Of a stretch of DNA of 64,000 bases, positions 9,273 through 17,655 are shown piece by piece. Source of the DNA: G958295645 sp965242735 (GTDB lineage: Bacteria > Gemmatimonadota > Gemmatimonadetes > Longimicrobiales > Gaopeijiaceae); NCBI GenBank assembly GCA_965242735.1, contig OZ251497.1, positions 2,852,001 to 2,916,000 of the forward strand, given 5' to 3'. Below the pieces are notes generated by a model. That model was given only the letters and a program-made list of their open reading frames with translations. It had not been told where the DNA came from and made no database searches. Numbering within the stretch: position 1 is the stretch's first letter; each line of letters starts with the position of its first letter. The translations under genes and the position numbers were made by a program.

Positions 9273-9588
9273 CGCCTTGCGTCCGATATCTCTCTGGCGT
9301 CAATTCTCCAACAATACCTGCCCACACCACTGGCGGAGCGCCCATCTGCGTTGCAACGATTCACGCGGGCACCTCCGTCGAATCGCGAGGACCAATCGGA
9401 TGGAGCACCGGGGAAGCGGGCGACCGCTCGCATCAGGAAGCTGGGCAGGGTCAAAGGATAGCCCAATTGGCGGCGCAACGGAAGTCCATCAGGCCCTCTC
9501 GGGAACATCTCCGCGACATTCTCCCAGGCGACGACCCGCCTGGCCGACCACCGGCCCGGCCCGAGGCACGTGGATGCCGAGAGGCGGC
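9273..9588. other. Gene-free junction between the defence island and comB
   Basis: This 316-bp stretch separates the DUF262 gene from comB. On the minus strand part of it (about 9330-9560) reads as protein-like sequence with high third-position GC (VVAWENVAEMFPRGPDG, then LGYPLTLPSFLMRAVARFPG), but without a credible start or a recognisable family. It may be the decayed end of a gene truncated when the AT-rich gene arrived. The promoter of the DUF262 gene must also lie here, in the moderately AT-rich part near 9273-9340. No terminator was recognised. Confidence 0.4.
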
Positions 9589-10443
9589 CTACCCTTCCCA
9601 CAGGGCGAGGACGCCCTCGCGCATCTCGGGCACGGCCGAGCGGCGGTCCATGTCCGCGCACGCAACCAAGTCGCCTGCCAGTCCCACCTCGGCCAGCGCC
9701 CGCCCGGCGGACGTGGCGGCCAGCATCTCGGCCGACGGCTTCCGGGCGCGCGCCAAGTCCGTCGCGGCATGGGCAGCGTCGTCCAGCTCCGCGGTGCCGG
9801 GCGCGCGCGCCTCGATCGCCAGCGCCAGATGGCCGGCGCACACGGCGTCGTCCAGCGCGAACGCGCCCTCCTTGCCTGCGCAGACGATCAGCACGTCGTC
9901 CTCGTCGTCCACGAGCCGGTCCGCCACGGCCCCCAAGTTGACGAACGCCGCCGCCAGCACGCGCTTCGCCCCGGCGACCGCCAAGAATGCGGCCGTCCCG
10001 TTGGTGGTCTTCATGAGGAGGCGCTTGCCGGCGACCGTGTCCGCGACGAACTCGCGCGGCGAGTTCCCCAAGTCGAATCCGTCGATCGGCAGGCCGCCCC
10101 GCTCCCCGCAGAGGAGGACGCCGTCCGCGCCGGAGCTGGCACCCGCCAGCGAGCCCGAGCCGACAGCCGAACCCGCGCCGGAGCCGACGTCCGCCGAGTC
10201 CGAGTCCGCCCCGGAGCCGGCACCCTCGCCCGAGCCGACAGCCGAAGTCGAAGCCGCCGCCGCCTTCGCCCCGCGCGCGGACCCGAACGGCCGCACCGAG
10301 CGCGCCCCGTTGGCCAGCGCTTCCACGATGCAGGTCGTCGCCCGCACCACGTCGATCACCACGGCGGTCCTGCCCTCGGGGCCGGCGCGACGGGCCGCCT
10401 CGCCCGTGAACGCCACGGACACCCGGGCCCGCGCCTCACTCAT
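9589..10443 (-). CDS. comB: 2-phosphosulfolactate phosphatase ComB
   Basis: ComB-family enzymes hydrolyse (R)-2-phospho-3-sulfolactate to 3-sulfolactate; the family also occurs in bacteria that make no coenzyme M, where its role is unclear. The 284-residue protein shows the family signatures VIDVVRATTCIVEAL near the N-terminus, LLCGERGGLPIDGFDLGN, KTTNGTAAF and a C-terminal CAGKEGAFALDD. About 35 residues between the first two blocks are a Gly/Ser/Ala/Asp low-complexity insert built from units like GSGAG and VGSG, absent from typical ComB and probably a surface loop expanded by repeat slippage. The gene overlaps the 3' end of accC by 8 bases, so it is probably translated from the acc transcript. 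No metabolic link to fatty-acid synthesis is known to me. Confidence 0.88.
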   Translation of the reverse strand: MSEARARVSVAFTGEAARRAGPEGRTAVVIDVVRATTCIVEALANGARSVRPFGSARGAKAAAASTSAVGSGEGAGSGADSDSADVGSGAGSAVGSGSLAGASSGADGVLLCGERGGLPIDGFDLGNSPREFVADTVAGKRLLMKTTNGTAAFLAVAGAKRVLAAAFVNLGAVADRLVDDEDDVLIVCAGKEGAFALDDAVCAGHLALAIEARAPGTAELDDAAHAATDLARARKPSAEMLAATSAGRALAEVGLAGDLVACADMDRRSAVPEMREGVLALWEG

Positions 10444-11785
10444 CCTTGGCCGCCGCCATCCTCGCCACGAACCCCGTGTCCACCTCGCCTGCCACGAACG
10501 CCTCGTCGCGCGTCAGGCGGGCTAGATAGCCGATCGTCGTCGATATCCCCTCGACCACGAACGACTCCAGCGCCTCGCGGCCCCGGACCACCGCTTCGTC
10601 CCGCGTCGCGCCCCACACGACCAGCTTGGCCAGCAGCGAGTCGTAGAACGGCGGCACGACGTAGCCGGGGTACGCGTGCGTGTCCACCCGCACGCCGGGA
10701 CCGCCCGGCTGGTGCAGCGTGGCGATCGTGCCCGGCGAAGGCGCGAAGCCTCGGTCCGGGTCCTCGGCGTTGATCCGAAACTCGATGCCGTGGCCGCGGT
10801 GCTCGGGCGCCTCGGGGAACGACAGCCGCTCGCCGGCCGCCACGCGCACCTGCTCCTTGACCAAGTCCAGCCCGGTGGTGACTTCGGTGACGGGATGCTC
10901 GACCTGGATGCGCGTGTTCATCTCGATGAAGAAGAATTCGCCCGAGGCGGCCAGCAGGAATTCGACGGTCCCGGCGCCCACGTAGCCGATCGCCTCGGCG
11001 GCCCGGACCGCCGCCTCGCCCATCCGGCGCCGCAGCTCCGGCGTCAGCGCGACGGACGGCGCCTCCTCGACCAGCTTCTGATGGCGCCGCTGAACGGAGC
11101 AGTCGCGCTCGCCCAGGTGCATGACCCGCCCGTGCGCGTCGCCGAACACCTGGAATTCCACGTGCCGCGGGCGCTCCAAGTAGCGCTCCAGATAGATGCC
11201 GGGGTCCCCGAACGCGGCCTCCGCCTCGGCGCGGGCCGCCGCGAAGCCCCGGCGGAACGCGTCCTCGTCCTCGGCGACGCGGATGCCCGTCCCGCCGCCG
11301 CCGGCCGCCGCCTTGATCATCACCGGGTACCCGATCTCCGCGGCCAGTCCCACCGCCGCCGCCTCGTCCTCGACCAAGCCGTCGGAGCCGGGCACGACCG
11401 GCACGCCCGCCGCCTTCATGGCTTCGCGCGCGGCGGCCTTGTCGCCCATGGCGCGGATCTGGTCCGGCGACGGCCCCACGAAGGCCAGTCCGGCACGCTG
11501 GCACACCTCGGCGAACTCCGCGTTCTCCGCCAGGAAGCCGTAGCCCGGATGCACGGCCTCCGCCCCCGTGATCTCGGCCGCGGCGAAGATGCGCGACAGG
11601 TTCAGGTACGACCGGGACGCGCGCGCCGGGCCGATGCACACGGCCTCGTCCGCGTAGCGCACGTGCAAGGAGTCGCGGTCCGCCTCCGAGTACACCGCCA
11701 CCGTGGACACGCCCAGCTCGCGGCAGGCGCGCACCACGCGCAGGGCGATCTCGCCCCGGTTGGCGATCAGGAGCTTCTTGAACAT
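10436..11785 (-). CDS. accC: Biotin carboxylase subunit of acetyl-CoA carboxylase
   Basis: AccC carboxylates the biotin carried by AccB using ATP and bicarbonate, the first half-reaction of malonyl-CoA formation for fatty-acid synthesis. At 449 residues it is full length. It begins with the canonical MFKKLLIANRGEIALRV and contains HPGYGFLAENAEFAE, the ATP-grasp glycine loop (AAAGGGGTGIRV), the catalytic EMNTRIQVEHPVTE segment and INAEDPDRGFAPSPG. In most homologues the loop reads GGGGRGM; Thr in place of that Arg is unusual. accB lies 25 bp upstream in the same orientation, the conserved accB-accC order. Confidence 0.96.
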   Translation of the reverse strand: MFKKLLIANRGEIALRVVRACRELGVSTVAVYSEADRDSLHVRYADEAVCIGPARASRSYLNLSRIFAAAEITGAEAVHPGYGFLAENAEFAEVCQRAGLAFVGPSPDQIRAMGDKAAAREAMKAAGVPVVPGSDGLVEDEAAAVGLAAEIGYPVMIKAAAGGGGTGIRVAEDEDAFRRGFAAARAEAEAAFGDPGIYLERYLERPRHVEFQVFGDAHGRVMHLGERDCSVQRRHQKLVEEAPSVALTPELRRRMGEAAVRAAEAIGYVGAGTVEFLLAASGEFFFIEMNTRIQVEHPVTEVTTGLDLVKEQVRVAAGERLSFPEAPEHRGHGIEFRINAEDPDRGFAPSPGTIATLHQPGGPGVRVDTHAYPGYVVPPFYDSLLAKLVVWGATRDEAVVRGREALESFVVEGISTTIGYLARLTRDEAFVAGEVDTGFVARMAAAKDE

Positions 11786-11810
11786 GGCGCGCGCAGGGGC
11801 GTTGCCCTGG

Positions 11811-12305
11811 TCAGGCGGGATCGATCCGAAACAGAACCTGTCCGAATTCCACCGGCTCGGCGTTGCGCACGCAAATCTCCACGACGCGCCCCGCCGTCTC
11901 GCACTCCAGCTCGTTCATGAGCTTCATGGCCTCGATCACGCAAAGCACGTCGCCCTGCGCCACCGCGTCGCCGTCGGCCACGTACGGGTCCGCTTCCGGA
12001 GAAGGCGCGCGGTAGAAGGTGCCGACCATCGGCGACGTCACGTCGACCAGGTTGGCCGACGATCCCGGATCGCCCGCCTCGACGGCCGGCCCTGCGGACT
12101 CCGCGGCCGCAACGTCGGCCGGCGGACCCGCGTGGGACCCCGGCGCCGAGCCCGGGTTGCCGACCGCGGCGGGCGGGGCCGCCGGAATCGCGGACGGCGA
12201 CTTGGCCAGCCGAATGCGCGTCCCGGCGCGCTCGACTTCCAAGCTGTCCAGGGAGGACTCGTCCAGGAGCCGGACCAACTGCTCGACGACCTTCGGATCG
12301 ATCAT
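11811..12305 (-). CDS. accB: Biotin carboxyl carrier protein of acetyl-CoA carboxylase
   Basis: AccB carries the biotin that shuttles CO2 between AccC and the carboxyltransferase. The 164-residue protein has the N-terminal helix MIDPKVVEQLVRLLDES, a Pro/Ala/Gly-rich linker (residues about 36-85), and a C-terminal lipoyl/biotinyl domain with the biotinylation motif EAMKLMN, where K128 is modified, and the thumb-type segment SPMVGTFYRAPSPEADPYV. The ATG at 12305 is chosen because family members begin with this helix; an upstream ATG at 12359 would add 18 residues of no known function. It is followed by accC and preceded by efp on the same strand; efp-accB-accC is a widely conserved order. Confidence 0.95.
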   Translation of the reverse strand: MIDPKVVEQLVRLLDESSLDSLEVERAGTRIRLAKSPSAIPAAPPAAVGNPGSAPGSHAGPPADVAAAESAGPAVEAGDPGSSANLVDVTSPMVGTFYRAPSPEADPYVADGDAVAQGDVLCVIEAMKLMNELECETAGRVVEICVRNAEPVEFGQVLFRIDPA

Positions 12306-12392
12306 GCGCTCGCTCTGGTCATCGGCTCGCCTCGCTTGAAGCGGAGTCGCGCGATCCATCGAGGATGAGACCTCGGCGTCCGCTCGCCCCCG

Positions 12393-12959
12393 TCATCCGC
12401 TCACTCTCGTCAAGTACTTGTCCTCCCGCCGGTCGATCTTCAGCACGTCGCCGGCCTCCACGAAGAGGGGCACCTGCACGACGGCCCCCGTCTCGAGCGT
12501 AGCCGACTTGGTGGCGCCCTGCGCGGTGTCGCCCTTGAAGCCGGGGTCGGTCTCCGCCACGGCCAGCTCCACGAACGCGGGCAGCTCCACGCTGATCACG
12601 CTTCCGTCGTGCACCAGCCCCTCGCACTCCATGTTCTCCTTGAGATACTTGAGCTGGTCGCCGCCCAGCATTTCGCCGCTGATCGGGATCATGTCGTAGG
12701 TCTCCTGGTCCATGAAGTAGTGGAGGTCGCCGTCGGCGTAGGAGTAGTTGACGGGACGGCGCTCCAGGCGGACCGGGACGACCCGTTCGCCGGCGCGGAA
12801 CGTGCGGTCCACCACCGCGCCCGAAAGGACGTTCTTGAGCTTGGTGCGCACGAACGCGCCGCCCTTGCCGGGCTTCACGTGCTGAAAGTAGGTGATGGTC
12901 CAGAGCGCGCCGCCGACGTCCAGGACCATTCCGTTGCGGAAGTCCGCAGTGGTCGCCAT
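12393..12959 (-). CDS. efp: Translation elongation factor P
   Basis: EF-P binds between the P and E sites of the ribosome and relieves stalling at polyproline motifs. The 188-residue protein covers all three beta-barrel domains: the N-terminal KOW-like part with the loop HVKPGKGGAFVRTKL, an OB domain (YDMIPISGEMLGG) and a C-terminal OB domain with GDTAQGATKSATLETGAVV and VPLFVEAGDVLKIDRRE. The loop carries Lys (K32) rather than Arg, so any activation would be of the beta-lysylation or similar type; no epmA, epmB or earP is in the window. It sits directly downstream of aroQ and upstream of accB, a classical arrangement. Confidence 0.96.
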   Translation of the reverse strand: MATTADFRNGMVLDVGGALWTITYFQHVKPGKGGAFVRTKLKNVLSGAVVDRTFRAGERVVPVRLERRPVNYSYADGDLHYFMDQETYDMIPISGEMLGGDQLKYLKENMECEGLVHDGSVISVELPAFVELAVAETDPGFKGDTAQGATKSATLETGAVVQVPLFVEAGDVLKIDRREDKYLTRVSG

Positions 12960-12968
12960 GCCCTCGCT

Positions 12969-13490
12969 TCAGTTCCCTTCCGCGTCCCGGAGGATGGTGT
13001 CCGCCGCCTCCGGCCCCGGCCGGTCCGGCCCGCGGAGCAGGTGGTTGCGGAGACAACGGAACCCGGAAAGATAGCTGTCCATCCCGAACCCCGCGACCAC
13101 GCCCACGGCCGCCGGCGCCAGCAGCGACTTGCGGCGAAACGGCTCGCGCGCGGCCGGGTTGCTCAAGTGCACTTCGACGAACGGCAGGGCCACGGCGCGC
13201 AGCCCGTCGAGCAGCGCCACCGACGTGTGCCCCAGCCCGGCGGGGTTGACCACCAGCCCGTCCGCCCGGCCGAGACACGTGGCCAGAAAGTCCAGGATCT
13301 CGCCCTCCGAGTTGGACTGGTAGACTTCGAGCGCGCACCCGAGCTCGGCCGCCAGGTCCGCGAGCGCTTCGTTGACGTCGGCCAGCGAATCGGAGCCGTA
13401 GACGTCGGGCTCGCGAACGCCCAGCAGGTTGAGGTTGGGCCCGTGGACGACGGCGATGCGCAGGGGCCGGGGAGCGGGCGTGCCGGACAT
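12969..13490 (-). CDS. aroQ: Type II 3-dehydroquinate dehydratase
   Basis: AroQ dehydrates 3-dehydroquinate to 3-dehydroshikimate in the shikimate pathway. The 173-residue protein shows the type II signatures HGPNLNLLGVREPDVYG near the start (the Tyr of the active-site lid), YQSNSEGEILDFL, and NPAGLGHTSVALLDGL, with the catalytic His in the GHTS segment. Most family members have NPAAYTHTS there, so Gly-Leu for Tyr-Thr is a local deviation. VEVHLSNPAAREPFRRKS and GFGMDSYLSGFRCL complete the fold. The ATG at 13490 gives a standard N-terminus. The stop is 9 bp upstream of the efp start, suggesting one minus-strand transcript aroQ-efp-accB-accC-comB. Confidence 0.94.
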   Translation of the reverse strand: MSGTPAPRPLRIAVVHGPNLNLLGVREPDVYGSDSLADVNEALADLAAELGCALEVYQSNSEGEILDFLATCLGRADGLVVNPAGLGHTSVALLDGLRAVALPFVEVHLSNPAAREPFRRKSLLAPAAVGVVAGFGMDSYLSGFRCLRNHLLRGPDRPGPEAADTILRDAEGN

Positions 13491-13841
13491 GGCGGCGGGA
13501 CGTTGGAGGAAGCGGCCGCGAGGCGGCGAGACGCGGTGCGGAGCGGCAACAGCGGAGCGACAACATATGTTTCCCGGAGGCGCCGCGTCAAGGCGGCACG
13601 AGGGACGCGCGGACGGACGGGCGCCCAGGAAGTGGAGGCGGGCACCCGGACGGGCGGGCGCCCAGGAAGTCGTATGGGGCCGCGCGGCCTCGGATCGCCG
13701 CGGGTCAACTTGAAGCGCGGTCTCCGGCAACGTTAGCTTCCCGTTGTGGCTTGTCGCACGCGCCGGCCCGTGGCCGCCGCCGGGACGGCAAGCGCCGAGA
13801 GCGAGCGGGACCCAAGAGCGCCAGCGAGGGACGATTCGACG
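13491..13841. other. Divergent intergenic region between aroQ and ppiD
   Basis: This 351-bp stretch holds no credible gene and presumably contains the divergent promoters of the aroQ-efp-acc operon and of ppiD. A 16-bp direct repeat CGGGCGCCCAGGAAGT occurs at 13618-13633 and 13655-13670. A small AT-rich island (ACAACATATGTTTCC, about 13559-13573) includes a CATATG palindrome and could belong to the aroQ promoter. A purine-rich GCGAGGGA sits before the ppiD ATG. No clean -35/-10 pair was identified. Confidence 0.45.
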
Positions 13842-15683
13842 ATGATGCGGCAAATGCGGGAGAACACGAAGTGGATCATGCTCCTGGCGATCCTCGCCTT
13901 CGGGGGCCTGATGTTCTTCGAATGGGGCATGGACATCACCGGGCAGACGGCCGGAGGCTTCGGCGAGATCGGGCGCGTCAACGGCACGCCCGTCACCTAC
14001 GACCAGTACATGGCCGCGTACCGGACCATCTACGACCAGGTCCAGGCCACCCAGGAAGAGGCCGTCACCAACGCCCAGAACAAGGAGCTGGAAGACCAGG
14101 CCTGGGACCAGATCGTCGACGCCATCCTCATCCAGCAGGCGATGGAGCGGCGCGGCGTTCTCGTGACCGACGGCGAGGTGATCGCGGCGGCCCGGGCGTT
14201 CCCCCCGGCGGGCCTGGGGTCCAACCCGGCGTTCATGACCGACGGCCAGTTCGACCGGACCAAGTACCTGCGCTTCCTGGACGAAGCCGACGCCGAGCTG
14301 CTGATGCAGTTCGAGGCGTACTACCGCGAGGTCATCCCGCAGAGCAAGCTCTTTCGCCAAGTCGCCCTGGGACTGCACGTGCCGGACGCGGCCCTCTGGC
14401 GCGACTACCGGGACGCGCACGAGACGTCGACCGTCCGCTACGTGTCGTTCGACCCGTTGACGCGGATCGCGGACGACCAGATCGAGGTCTCCGCCGAAGA
14501 AGTCTCGCGCCACTACGAGGACAACCGGGAGGACTACGCCGTCCCGGCCACGGCCCGGATCGTGTCGGTCGCGTTGCCGAAGACGCCCACCGCCGAGGAC
14601 ACGGCCGCGACGTTCGAGCGCGCCGAAGCGATCATGGAGGAGTTGCGCGGAGGCGCCGACTTCGCCGAGGTCGCCCAGCGGGAATCGGCCGATCCCGGGT
14701 CGGCGGAGGCCGGAGGCGACCTGGGCGTGTTTCCGAAGGGCCGCATGGTCCCCGCCTTCGACTCGGTCGTCTTCGCCGCCCGCCTGAACCGGGTGGCCGG
14801 GCCGGTGGAGACGGAGTTCGGGCTTCACGTCCTGGAAGCGACCGAGCGCTGGGGGCAGGACTCCGCCCAGGCGCGCCACGTGCTGGTGCCCTTCGAGCGC
14901 ACGGACGAATCGGAGATCGCCCTGCTGGCCGCGGCGGACTCCTTGGAAGAGCTGGGAGAGACGATGTCCCTGGGAGAGGCGGCCGCGCTGCTCGAGCTCG
15001 AGGCGGACACGGTGGAAATCTTGGAATCGCAGCCGCTGGCGCCCGGCGCGGGGAGAATCGCCGAGGGGGGCGAATGGGCGTTCGAGGAGGAGACGGCGCC
15101 CGGGGACGTCAGTCCCGTCTTCGAGAGCCGCGCCGCGTTCTATGCGGTCGAGCTGATCTCGCTGGACCCCGCGGGCTACGTCTCCGCCGAGGAGGCCGAG
15201 CCCGCCGTGCGTCAGACGCTCGAGCTGCGGAAGCGGCTGGCGGCCGCCATGGCGGAAGCGCAGGCGCTGGCGGAAGACGTCGAGGCCGGGCGTTCGCTGT
15301 CGGAGATCGCCGCCGAAGCGGGGCTGGAAGTCCGCGAAGCGGGCCCGTTCACGCGCAGCGACTTCGTGCCGGGCCTGGGATTTCGGTCCCCGGCGCTGGG
15401 CGCGGCCTTCGGCATCGGCATCGACCAGGTCTCCGCGCCCGTCGAGTCCAACCAGAACGTGTACTTGCTGGAGCGAATCGGCTCGGAAGCGGCCGACAGC
15501 ACGGCCTGGCAAGCGCAGATCGACATTCAGAGGACCCAGGCGGTGGCCGACCAGCGAGCTTCCCGGCCCAACCTCTGGCTGGCCGCCCTGCGATCCGCCG
15601 CCGACATCGTGGACCGCCGCGCCGAAGTGCTGACCCCCGCCGACGAACAGGCCGCCTCCCCCGGGTTGCCCAGAGTCTTCTAG
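13842..15683 (+). CDS. ppiD: PpiD/SurA-type periplasmic peptidyl-prolyl isomerase
   Basis: A membrane-anchored chaperone and parvulin-type prolyl isomerase thought to help proteins emerging from the Sec translocon. The 613-residue protein begins MMRQMRENTKWIMLLAILAF, a single N-terminal transmembrane anchor typical of PpiD. It is followed by a SurA_N-like helical region (GRVNGTPVTYDQYMAAYR) and a parvulin domain (FAEVAQRESADPGSAEAGG, then GDLGVFPKGRMVPAFDSVVF and VETEFGLHVLEATER). A second, degenerate half follows (ARHVLVPFERTDESE). The ATG at 13842, preceded by GCGAGGGA, is preferred over an upstream in-frame ATG at 13746 whose extra 32 residues are unlike any anchor. The next gene follows 16 bp downstream. 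Confidence 0.9.
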   Translation: MMRQMRENTKWIMLLAILAFGGLMFFEWGMDITGQTAGGFGEIGRVNGTPVTYDQYMAAYRTIYDQVQATQEEAVTNAQNKELEDQAWDQIVDAILIQQAMERRGVLVTDGEVIAAARAFPPAGLGSNPAFMTDGQFDRTKYLRFLDEADAELLMQFEAYYREVIPQSKLFRQVALGLHVPDAALWRDYRDAHETSTVRYVSFDPLTRIADDQIEVSAEEVSRHYEDNREDYAVPATARIVSVALPKTPTAEDTAATFERAEAIMEELRGGADFAEVAQRESADPGSAEAGGDLGVFPKGRMVPAFDSVVFAARLNRVAGPVETEFGLHVLEATERWGQDSAQARHVLVPFERTDESEIALLAAADSLEELGETMSLGEAAALLELEADTVEILESQPLAPGAGRIAEGGEWAFEEETAPGDVSPVFESRAAFYAVELISLDPAGYVSAEEAEPAVRQTLELRKRLAAAMAEAQALAEDVEAGRSLSEIAAEAGLEVREAGPFTRSDFVPGLGFRSPALGAAFGIGIDQVSAPVESNQNVYLLERIGSEAADSTAWQAQIDIQRTQAVADQRASRPNLWLAALRSAADIVDRRAEVLTPADEQAASPGLPRVF

Positions 15684-15699
15684 GAGCAGGTCGCCGAAG

Positions 15700-16182
15700 G
15701 TGGGCGGGCCGCCGAGGCCGAGACTGCGCCGGGCGCTGGGACTGGCGGCCGGGGCGGTCGCGCTGGCCTCGTGCGAGCCCGCGGCCGAGAACCCGCTGGC
15801 CGGAACATGGACGGTCGTGGCCGTCCGCGGCGAGGCCCCCTGCGTCCTGTCGCAACGCACCACCGTGGTCTTCGGCGAAGCGGCCGAGGGCCGGGCGCGG
15901 TGGACCACGCCGCCTCCCGACACGGTCGCCGCTTCCGTGTCAGGAGAGGACTGCCGCTTCGACGGAGATGTGCCCTACCGGCTGCTGGCGCCCGGCGCGG
16001 ACGGCGGCCCCAGGTTGGCCGCAGGACCATGGCGCGCAACGCTGGACCGCGCCGTCGAAGGCCGCGTGGAGCGGCACGGACCGGACCGGTTCCGGTTCGA
16101 GCTGGACGCGGCCGAAGAGCCCGACGCCGCCGGCGCCACGGCCCGACCCGCGACAGTCGTCTTCGTGCGCAAGGTGAACTGA
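15700..16182 (+). CDS. Small lipoprotein of unknown function
   Basis: A 160-residue protein starting at GTG 15700 with AGGAG about 13 bases upstream. It has a basic N-terminus, a hydrophobic stretch and a lipobox (ALASC, Cys25), so the mature protein is probably lipid-anchored. The rest is a small, probably beta-rich domain beginning NPLAGTWTVVAVRGEAPC and ending ATVVFVRKVN; the opening resembles lipocalin-like or META-type proteins, but this is not strong enough for a name. It lies 16 bp after ppiD and may be co-transcribed with it. Two further cysteines (CVL and GEDCRF) could form a disulphide. Confidence 0.72.
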   Translation: MGGPPRPRLRRALGLAAGAVALASCEPAAENPLAGTWTVVAVRGEAPCVLSQRTTVVFGEAAEGRARWTTPPPDTVAASVSGEDCRFDGDVPYRLLAPGADGGPRLAAGPWRATLDRAVEGRVERHGPDRFRFELDAAEEPDAAGATARPATVVFVRKVN

Positions 16183-16502
16183 CGGGTCTTCGCGGGCACG
16201 GCGCTCAATGACGTCCTGGTGCCGTGCCGCGCCAGGTTTGCGAGATGGGCGGTCGGCATCTGGATCGTCCGTAGCCAAGGACTCTCCGCCTCCGAAGGGG
16301 CCGCCCGGGGGTTGAGCCCGGTCGCTTCCCTCCCAGGCGGCTTCAAGCCACGCTGCACGAGTCCAGCGATGGCCTGCCCTGGGCTCGTCCAGCTCCCTCG
16401 GGAACTTTCTAGGGGCCTCTGGCGTACCTAGGGGCACGGGCGCAGATTCCGCCGGGATTCGCTCGGCTCCGCCCGTGCTCAAGCGCACAGGAGAAACACA
16501 AG
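16183..16502. other. Intergenic region with inverted and direct repeats
   Basis: No gene is apparent in these 320 bases. A perfect 8-bp inverted repeat, GGCACGGC (16195-16202) and GCCGTGCC (16221-16228), lies just after the upstream lipoprotein gene and could act as a weak transcription terminator or attenuator, although no T-run follows. Two copies of CTAGGGGC (16409-16416 and 16428-16435) are spaced 19 bp apart in the region expected to hold the promoter of the 16503 gene. AGGAGAAACACA precedes that gene's ATG as its ribosome binding site. Confidence 0.4.
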
Positions 16503-17645
16503 ATGAAGTACGCAAGGACGAGCATTCTCATGGCCGCCCTGCTGTTGGCGGCCTGCGACGAGGCCACGCGCCCCGTCGCACCCTACGACTCTGCCAAGCC
16601 GGTCCTGGCAGACGCCGACCTGCCCGAACTGGCCCAAGCCGTGGCCCGGGGCTTGGCGGATCCCGCCGCCCGCCGGAACATCCTGGCGGCGATGCGGGCA
16701 TCCCACGCTGTGGAACACCGGTTGATCCTGGCCGATTATCTGCGTAGCCCGCAAGGCGCCGGCTTGCTGGAAGGAGCCTCGCAAACATTCGGCCTGGGCA
16801 CCGACGAGGTGCTGGCGCATGTGGACAGGCTACGGCAGGTGGCCGAAGTGGTCATCGCCGTGCCGTTGCGGGAGCATCGGCTCAACTGGCGCGGCTCCGC
16901 AGACGTGGGCGTTGCCGGCACGTGGAATTCGGACGCGCTGGCATTCGTCGTCTACGAGCCCAACGGCCACAGGAAGCAAACCAGGACGGTGGAAGAGCTC
17001 GGAGGCTACGACGCCTTCTTCCTCCTTCGGCCGCAGGAGAGCTGGGGCACGCGGATCGACCGCCAGCCGGAAGGGCCCGGGCCGGTCATACAGGATCCCA
17101 ACGACGGCGAGCGCGCGGTGGTGTGGACCTACGAGGAGGAGGGGAAACCACCGGTGTCGGTGGACTACGGGCTGTACGACTCGGACGAAGCGTTGGTCAC
17201 GGCTGTGGCGACAGCTATGGGCCTTCCAACGGTGGCGGCTTGCGACGGCCACAACCCAGCTGTCGCGGGCGGTTGCACCGGGGGTGGTGGCAGCACCGAT
17301 CCACTGACGGGCACGTTTCTGGACAGCCTCTTGCTAAAGGTTCGAGGTGACGCGGTTGGAACAGCAGAAGTCGAGGTCACCGTCGGCTATCGTACGCCTT
17401 TCAGAGTCCACGTACGCGGAACGCATCGCGAGACCGGGGTGAGCAAAGGAATCCGGCGCATTGTGCAATTGCCGATTCTCCCTGTCGCTCCCCGGCGCGG
17501 CGGACCTATGTTCTATGCGAGCGCAGTAGAGACCGATCCCTGGTGGGCTGGCGGTAATGATGATCTCGGTTACTCAGGCTTCCAGTACTCCGAAGAAGGA
17601 ATCGATTTGTACCTCCGGAAGATCAACATCTGGCTCAGTTGGTAG
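16503..17645 (+). CDS. Lipoprotein of unknown function, first gene of a TonB-receptor cluster
   Basis: A 380-residue protein with a clear lipoprotein signal (MKYARTSILMAALLLAACDE, lipobox LAAC) and AGGAG upstream. No known family was recognised. The mid-region (NGHRKQTRTVEELGGYDAFF, then RPQESWGTRI) and a Gly-rich segment near CDGHNPAVAGGCTGGGG are the most distinctive parts. The C-terminal half has alternating hydrophobic residues (AEVEVTVGYRTPFRVHVRG), as in beta-sandwich domains. Its stop lies about 10 bp before the TonB-dependent receptor start, so the two are probably co-transcribed with the DUF4249-like gene that follows. A role as accessory surface lipoprotein for the receptor is plausible but unproven. 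Confidence 0.75.
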   Translation: MKYARTSILMAALLLAACDEATRPVAPYDSAKPVLADADLPELAQAVARGLADPAARRNILAAMRASHAVEHRLILADYLRSPQGAGLLEGASQTFGLGTDEVLAHVDRLRQVAEVVIAVPLREHRLNWRGSADVGVAGTWNSDALAFVVYEPNGHRKQTRTVEELGGYDAFFLLRPQESWGTRIDRQPEGPGPVIQDPNDGERAVVWTYEEEGKPPVSVDYGLYDSDEALVTAVATAMGLPTVAACDGHNPAVAGGCTGGGGSTDPLTGTFLDSLLLKVRGDAVGTAEVEVTVGYRTPFRVHVRGTHRETGVSKGIRRIVQLPILPVAPRRGGPMFYASAVETDPWWAGGNDDLGYSGFQYSEEGIDLYLRKINIWLSW

Positions 17646-17655
17646 GAGAAAAACG

